Source of the DNA: JBFKOL01 sp041628815 | GTDB taxonomy: Bacteria; Bacteroidota; Bacteroidia; Chitinophagales; Saprospiraceae | Direction of reading: 5' to 3' | DNA: 37,610 bases | Assembly: GCA_041628815.1 (NCBI GenBank) | Contig: JBFKOL010000007.1 | Location: 1 to 37,610, forward strand | In this document: positions 33,837 to 37,610 of the stretch, piece after piece | Layout: each line of letters starts with the position of its first letter | Position numbering within the stretch: position 1 is the first letter of the stretch | The notes under the pieces: generated by a model | What the model saw: the letters and a program-made list of their open reading frames with translations, nothing else | Told to the model about the DNA's origin: nothing | Databases searched by the model: none | Translations under genes and position numbers: made by a program

Positions 33837-34571
33837 ATGGAGAAAGAAAGTATACGGGAGGCGATAATTACGGGCTACCGCAATACGATAAAAGCTAGGT
33901 ACCAATTTGACCGGTTAAGGAATGCCTACGACTTGCCACCCGAGTTCACAGCAGAAAAGGTCGATCTTCTCCGAGATTTTTTCCTAACATATATGTACCC
34001 GGAATACGAGAGACGCCAGGAGCTAGATGCTGCATTTCTGAGTCTTGATGAACACTTGAAACATCCCGATCAGGTTTTACGCATTCTCATCGATTCTGGT
34101 AAACTCATCTTCATATATGGTCGTCATCTTCCGGGCGTTGTGCGAGCAGGTTTAAAGGCGGTGAGATCTTTCCGGGCAGCAACGGCATTTGAGAACCACC
34201 TGGAAGAAATTGCGAGAAGAAAAGAAGCAAAACCACCCTTCGGTGAAGAACAAATGAGATCATTTCTGGCTGAACTGTCACCACGGGAAATTGACAACTT
34301 CATTCAGGACAACCTCGCGTTATTCGATACGCTGCACGACAGGAAGCTGGTCAAAAAAATAATTGACATCGTAGAATATTTAATAAGAACTATGAAAAAA
34401 CATCCCGACACCTATGGAAAAGAAGAGATCAAAGGACTTGAATGGGGTCAGGAAATCATAGTTAGAGGAGACAAGCTTTTCAATGAGTTGAGCGAAAAAG
34501 AGCAGCAGACACTTTTCGAATGGACTCAAAAGATTGAATTGGAGTTTGTTACAAAAATCACTCGAGCTTGA
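33837..34571 (+). CDS. Uncharacterised alpha-helical protein in the fucose operon
   Basis: A 244-aa protein I do not recognise. It is predicted mostly helical and soluble, highly charged, without signal peptide, apart from a mildly hydrophobic patch (ILIDSGKLIFIYGRHLPGVV, about residues 82-101). Notable segments are YRNTIKARYQFDRLRNAYDLP at the start and ELSPREIDNFIQDNLALFDTL. It begins 5 bp after the lactonase stop and is probably cotranscribed. A role in fucose use is possible from position only. Confidence 0.75.
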   Translation: MEKESIREAIITGYRNTIKARYQFDRLRNAYDLPPEFTAEKVDLLRDFFLTYMYPEYERRQELDAAFLSLDEHLKHPDQVLRILIDSGKLIFIYGRHLPGVVRAGLKAVRSFRAATAFENHLEEIARRKEAKPPFGEEQMRSFLAELSPREIDNFIQDNLALFDTLHDRKLVKKIIDIVEYLIRTMKKHPDTYGKEEIKGLEWGQEIIVRGDKLFNELSEKEQQTLFEWTQKIELEFVTKITRA

Positions 34572-34633
34572 TCAATTAATTCATGTTGAATTGGCGGGTT
34601 CAATTTCGAATGGTTTATTGAATGATTGACTTT

Positions 34634-34669
34634 GACCAATATGGACCAATATGGACCAATATGGACCAA
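34634..34669 (+). repeat. Tandem 10-bp repeat GACCAATATG x3.6
   Basis: Three exact copies of GACCAATATG (34634-34663) plus GACCAA. The 10-bp period places copies on the same DNA face, like an iteron or multimeric binding site; a simple VNTR is the other option. Confidence 0.9.
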
Positions 34670-34680
34670 AAGCGCAAGGT

Positions 34681-34753
34681 CAGACCATTCAATCCGGCCA
34701 TCTGCATAACTTGCCGACGGTTTCAAACTGTTGGCAAGTGAGGGTATGGTCTG
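34681..34753 (+). repeat. Nested inverted repeats (73 bp)
   Basis: Outer arms CAGACCAT (34681-34688) and ATGGTCTG (34746-34753) enclose an inner stem ACTTGCCGACGGTTT (34709-34723) with AAACTGTTGGCAAGT (34725-34739). The inner stem has two G-U pairs only if the plus strand is RNA, hinting at a plus-strand transcript. No T-run. Confidence 0.6.
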
Positions 34754-34883
34754 TCATTTCGAATCGATAATGCCTTATTTGGCCACCTAAGCCAAACTTA
34801 TTGATGCTGGATTGCATGCCAAATTTAATTGCCAGTTGAGCTTTACTACGAAACAATTCCCGGGGGATAGGGAATAAAGTTGA

Positions 34884-35279
34884 TCAGTTTACACCCATGC
34901 TTTTTATCTTTTTCCTGAAACGGGCGATAAGATCGTGGGAAAATCCCGTAATTACCCGCTCTTCTTGCTCATCAATACCATTGCTAGCTTCTGCTATCTG
35001 GTTAATCAGATCTATAAACTCCAGGAATTCAGGAGCAGGACCATGGGCTTCACATTTATTAATTACTTTTTGAAAAACCTGCTCTGCATCTGAATCGTGC
35101 TTTACTTCATACTCAAATGACCAACGAATGGTTTCAGCCCAGTCATGACCTTCCAACAGCTCTTCTAGTTTCGCAAACTCGGTATCCTGTATCAATCCAT
35201 CGGCTTTAGCAACAGCATATATGAGCTCACCAAGGGTGCTATACAATTTTTCGGTTTTTTTAATCTCTTCACGCTTCAT
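34884..35279 (-). CDS. TerB-like domain protein
   Basis: A 131-aa helical cytosolic protein. LGELIYAVAKADGLIQDTEFAKLEELL near residues 17-43 resembles the TerB/DjlA-N fold, where the acidic ADGxIxxxE loop is characteristic; a second pattern, ASNGIDEQEERVI, occurs near residue 105. TerB proteins are named for tellurite resistance, but most are signalling or envelope-stress adaptors; no ter genes lie nearby. The frame is open to 35357, but ATG 35279 (MKREEIKKTEK) is the natural start. It is divergent from a decayed gene. Confidence 0.72.
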   Translation of the reverse strand: MKREEIKKTEKLYSTLGELIYAVAKADGLIQDTEFAKLEELLEGHDWAETIRWSFEYEVKHDSDAEQVFQKVINKCEAHGPAPEFLEFIDLINQIAEASNGIDEQEERVITGFSHDLIARFRKKIKSMGVN

Positions 35280-35365
35280 GGCAGTCTGATCAATGGATAA
35301 GTAATTATTTAGAAATAACGAGTGGCAAATAAGACAAATTGAGAGGAAGCCAGTCAACTTGGTCT

Positions 35366-35743
35366 ATGAAAAAATTAAATATCCTATATTTTCTTTGTTT
35401 CTTCTATAGCATCCCAGGATTGAGTCAGGTAAATACTTCGATTTCTGCAGATTTTTAGGGCTTGTCCCTTCATCAATTCGATTTTTGAATGGGTGAAGGG
35501 GATTTTGATCTGAGGAATCAACATCCCGAAAAGTCCTGGATAGATGCCGTGGATTCGACTGCTAGGCTATATCGAATCCTCGATGGAAAGGCCATCATTG
35601 AGTTGTGGAGCCATCAGTCTGAGAATATAATTAAGGGTTATAATTTGCACTATTTCAATCGGGAAAAATAAACGTGGATCTTCAAGTATAGAAGGCAGCT
35701 ATCGCCACGGCCGTGGCGAATTTTTCAGCGAGGGGGTGATTAA
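35366..35743 (+). pseudogene. Decayed secreted-protein gene with three in-frame stops
   Basis: One frame from ATG 35366 gives a signal peptide (MKKLNILYFLCFFYSIPGLS), then SADF-stop, HQFDF-stop-MGEGDFDLRN, an ordered stretch ENIIKGYNLHYFNREK, another stop and TWIFKYRRQ, ending at 35743. Stops are at 35456 (TAG), 35486 (TGA) and 35669 (TAA). The pattern FDFWxGxWD..LDGKAIIE.W resembles small secreted proteins I have seen in Bacteroidota (DUF1579-like), in which a Trp stands where the TGA now is. The C-terminal half is missing. The downstream ATG at 35489 gives only a 60-aa ORF, which I regard as a fragment. Confidence 0.65.
35702..35725 (+). terminator. Perfect GC-rich palindrome with T-run
   Basis: TCGCCACGGCCGTGGCGA (35702-35719) is a perfect 18-bp palindrome followed by ATTTTT. 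As RNA it folds to a 7-bp stem with a GGCC loop, so it may be a terminator for the decayed gene, although it lies inside the extended frame. It is much more GC-rich than its surroundings. Confidence 0.45.
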
Positions 35744-35790
35744 CGAAATAACCAAACAAATTTCTTGATTTACATTCAGCGATATTACCT

Positions 35791-37043
35791 CTAATTCATT
35801 GAGATGGGATGACTCTTCCTACCTAGAAATCTGCCGGTTTTTACTGACTCAATTTCGTTCAAACCGTTTTCAGGGCTGTTCAAGTAAAACAATACTACGG
35901 CACCGATATTTGCTTGCCGATAATAATTCATGTGCCCCGCTGGTAAAGAAGGGTCATCGATAGCGGGAATCGTATCTTTTTCCAATAATCTGACAAATTT
36001 ACCAAAAACAGGTCCAGGCTCATAAGCATCAATCGAAATCGGAATTATTGGGACACCTTCGCTATGCATTTCGATCAATTGAGTCCTGTCAGAAGTCCCA
36101 CCTATAATTTGAAGCTAAACTTTGATGTCATGGTGGAAACTGACAGGGTCGGGTATGTGATACCTGTAGAAGCCAAAATATGGCCTTTCGGCGATTGTGC
36201 ACCCCTGATAGCGATGAAAAAAGTACCTTGACCCCACCCGGTACCGATGTAGTCTTCAGTTCCAGTACCAACCAGTGAAGGACACGCTTTGTCGCCATCT
36301 ATATAGATCTTGATCTCACCTTCTCCCCACCAATTCTTTCTGTATCGCTCAGTAACAATCAGGCCAATGTGAACTCCAAGGTATTTGCCCCGACCAGTTA
36401 TTTTGGGCAGAATGGTGAAATCCTTTCCAAGAAGGGTTGGGTTTTCATACAACCACCAAGCGAGGAAGTACAGGGCGTCTTCGGGAATATCCTCCAAGGT
36501 GAAGTTGATATCGTAAAAGACAAGAGAAACCTGGTAGTCAGCCTCATTTATGAGGTCTATTCTTGCTCCGGATTTAAAAGGCATTGGAATGAAGACATTA
36601 TACGACCTGCCCCCCGGATTGGAGAAAAGCGCATTTTCAAAAGCACTGTTGTTACCTAGTATACTGCAAAAGAAATCTCCAAATGGTACAGAAACCGATG
36701 GCTTGTTATGACCGTCCCAAAACATCTGAAGCTTTAAACTTCTAAGAGTTTTAGGGTCTTTTTGAAAGGTGGTGATTCCACATCCTTCTTATCAGCCCAC
36801 TGCCTTTGACATCGGGAAGTGATTTAATCTCACCAGGCTTAAGTCTTTCAAAGGCATGTCCTTTGGCTCCCTGGTTGTCTCGTCCCCCAATCCTTTTTCG
36901 GCTCCCGGATTTTCAAAACTGCTCCACCGCGTTTCACTGTTTTCATCAAACAAATACAATGAATCAGGCTGTTGATGAAAAGATGGCTGGTTCCGGCAAC
37001 TACAGGTCAAAATCACCAGAGAAACGACTAGGGATGGCAACAT
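35791..37043 (-). pseudogene. GH172/DUF2961 glycoside hydrolase lipoprotein, broken
   Basis: Three reading-frame pieces reassemble into one 417-codon protein. Lipoprotein signal (MLPSLVVSLVILTCSC), then WSSFENPGAEKGLG; frame shift at the C-run 36884-36888; GAKGHAFERLKPGEIKSL and GSGLIRRMW; second shift at 36776-36777; ITTFQKDPKTLRSLKLQMFW, SNPGGRSYNVFIPMPF and GTGTEDYIGTGWGQG; third shift at the A-run 36217-36222; YQGCTIAERPYFGFYRYHIP, an in-frame TAG at 36115-36117, then LIEMHSEGVPIIPISID to 35791. These are the DUF2961 (GH172) family features in order. Members act on alpha-D-fructofuranosides or arabinofuranosides. With four lesions the gene is almost certainly dead. Confidence 0.85.
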
Positions 37044-37138
37044 GATTAAGAATTGGTCATAATAAAGATAAGGAGCTTTAGGAACAAGAAAGGGCAGTCA
37101 CATTGGACTGCCCTTTTTGTTTTTGATCTCCGAACTGG
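37044..37138. other. Short gap holding the terminator
   Basis: Contains only the terminator at 37089-37118 and AT-rich sequence upstream of the GH172 pseudogene; no convincing promoter box was found. Confidence 0.5.
37089..37118 (-). terminator. Strong hairpin downstream of the small ORF
   Basis: AAAGGGCAGTC (37089-37099) pairs with GACTGCCCTTT (37106-37116), 6-nt loop, 11-bp stem. The T-run is best on the plus strand (37114-37118), with a weaker T-rich tail on the minus strand. Because no plus-strand gene ends here, it probably serves the minus-strand small ORF ending at 37139, or insulates in both directions. Confidence 0.75.
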
Positions 37139-37294
37139 TTAAGCTGCTCGCTTGGGTTGTTTCTTGTCTGCCTTATTGTAGTCGATGGGCTTGTACAGTT
37201 TTTCGAATTTCAGCATACTGACCCTTTCGGACAAAAATCGCCTAGGTCTTAATCCTGTCTCCCAGGGATTAGGCGACGTTGCAAAACCTTTCAT
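37139..37294 (-). CDS. Possible small protein (51 aa) with structured leader
   Basis: A short basic ORF from ATG 37294 (MKGFATSPNPWETGLRPRR) to 37139, ending KKQPKRAA. An internal ATG at 37216 would give a 25-aa peptide (MLKFEKLYKPIDYNKADKK) with good codon use. I do not recognise either. Support: a hairpin in the 5' half, a terminator 20 bp after the stop and a dyad 27 bp upstream suggest a discrete transcript. It may instead be a regulatory RNA or a gene remnant. Confidence 0.4.
   Translation of the reverse strand: MKGFATSPNPWETGLRPRRFLSERVSMLKFEKLYKPIDYNKADKKQPKRAA
37238..37275 (-). other. Hairpin inside the small ORF region
   Basis: GGATTAGGCGA (37265-37275) is the exact reverse complement of TCGCC plus TAATCC (37238-37242 and 37249-37254), with a bulge between them: an 11-bp stem with a bulge and 10-nt loop. 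Confidence 0.5.
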
Positions 37295-37320
37295 GTGACA
37301 TAATTTAGTGAACAAATAAT

Positions 37321-37357
37321 ATTTGGAAATTATTATCAAAGGATCTTATTTCCAAAT
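37321..37357. promoter_or_regulatory. Ten-base dyad ATTTGGAAAT / ATTTCCAAAT
   Basis: Perfect 10-bp arms at 37321-37330 and 37348-37357 with a 17-bp AT-rich spacer. It lies between the small minus-strand ORF and the plus-strand lipoprotein gene and could be an operator for a dimeric regulator. A second palindrome, GAATAAA-AG-TTTATTC, lies at 37387-37402. Confidence 0.5.
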
Positions 37358-37540
37358 TATCTTCTGACTTATAAACAAACCATTAAGAATAAAAGTTTAT
37401 TCGGAACTGACATTTTGTACCCTTATTTAGACTAAATTATGTGTATTCAGGACAACTGATCATGAATCATCGATATGTCAAGTCTATGGACAGCTCATTA
37501 TAATCTTCTATCTATCTTCACCATTGAAGTCAATAAATCA

Positions 37541-37610
37541 ATGCGAAAAAAGAAGGTTTTGATTGCCTCTTTTATAGGGATCCTAATCAGCTTGGGATGT
37601 ATTCATAAAA
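37541..37610 (+). CDS. Lipoprotein gene, 3' end outside window
   Basis: The ATG at 37541 begins MRKKKVLIASFIGILISLGC, a textbook lipoprotein signal: three lysines after Met-Arg, a hydrophobic core and an ISLGC lipobox. Only 23 codons are visible, so the product cannot be named. The 180 bp upstream contain two palindromes and AT-rich DNA. Confidence 0.75.
   Translation, partial: MRKKKVLIASFIGILISLGCIHK

Larger units (their letters stand above)
34572..34883. other. Gene-free, repeat-rich stretch
   Basis: A 312-bp region with no credible ORF. It contains the 10-bp tandem repeats (34634-34669), nested inverted repeats (34681-34753), and two weaker hairpins, TTGGC/GCCAA near 34779-34796 and ATTCCC/GGGAAT near 34857-34875. 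Confidence 0.7.

Noticed and set aside
34634..34669. Tandem repeats as a CRISPR array
   Set aside because: Units are 10 bp and contiguous with no spacers, and there are no cas genes.
35489..35671. 60-aa ORF as an independent gene
   Set aside because: It lies in the same frame as an upstream signal peptide separated by stops, so it is better explained as part of a pseudogene.
36102..36725. 207-aa ORF as a complete gene
   Set aside because: It contains only the middle of a DUF2961 protein; the missing ends are found in other frames on both sides.
1..37610. Defence, toxin-antitoxin, phage or transposon modules
   Set aside because: I looked for transposases, integrases, nuclease/ATPase pairs and toxin-like small gene pairs and found none recognisable.

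Overview
This window looks like chromosomal DNA from a member of the Bacteroidota, probably a Saprospiria/Lewinella-like or other free-living lineage. I infer this from protein families and promoter style, not from a database match. Supporting points are an AT-leaning composition, lipoprotein signals, Bacteroidota-type -7 boxes (TAnnTTTG), a large SecA (about 1100 aa) with a C-terminal zinc motif, a DUF4175 giant, a bacterial geranylgeranylglyceryl-phosphate-synthase-like enzyme, and an oxidative L-fucose gene set. The left edge cuts a conserved protein gene and the right edge cuts a lipoprotein gene.

Layout. 1-5.2 kb: 3' part of an uncharacterised conserved gene, an M15 (VanY-type) peptidase lipoprotein, xylulokinase (minus), a FatA-like acyl-ACP thioesterase, and an OmpA-domain lipoprotein (minus) with a clear promoter. 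5.2-7.1 kb (minus): nadK, a small TPR-like/two-TM protein, then tRNA-Cys(GCA) with its own promoter and terminator. 7.3-11.6 kb (plus): DUF4175 membrane/coiled-coil protein, an RsbW-like ATPase and ybeY. 11.6-13.1 kb (minus): rnhB and an acyltransferase. 13.3-19.5 kb (plus): secA, a SPOR-like protein, rodA and tgt, tightly packed with overlapping ends. 19.6-22.2 kb (minus): an HtrA-type protease, then an M42 aminopeptidase with a pterin-carbinolamine dehydratase. 22.3-23.8 kb: a polysaccharide flippase broken by a frameshift in a T9 run. 24.0-26.3 kb (minus): a GGGPS-like gene, rsgA and ribA. 26.4-27.0 kb: a secreted protein made of two similar halves. 27.3-30.4 kb (plus): AraC regulator, ThuA protein and DUF6807 lipoprotein. 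30.4-34.6 kb: a divergent L-fucose cluster (fucP, mutarotase and SDR dehydrogenase on minus; lactonase-type amidohydrolase plus an unknown protein on plus).

34.6-37.5 kb is different in character. It has 10-bp tandem repeats, nested inverted repeats, a TerB-like gene, a decayed secreted-protein gene with three in-frame stops, a GH172/DUF2961 glycosidase pseudogene with three frameshifts and a nonsense codon, and a small ORF with a structured leader, a strong terminator and a large upstream dyad. It reads as a decaying accessory region.

Functional picture: most of the window is housekeeping (protein export, elongation/cell shape, tRNA and ribosome maturation, NADP and riboflavin synthesis, envelope lipids). 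Two carbohydrate modules (L-fucose; ThuA/DUF6807 with an AraC regulator) are accessory. I found no CRISPR array, transposase, phage module or recognisable defence system. The best candidates for something undescribed are the repeat/hairpin block at 34.6-34.75 kb, the small ORF with dyad at 37.1-37.4 kb, the duplicated secreted protein at 26.4 kb and the unknown gene attached to the fucose cluster.
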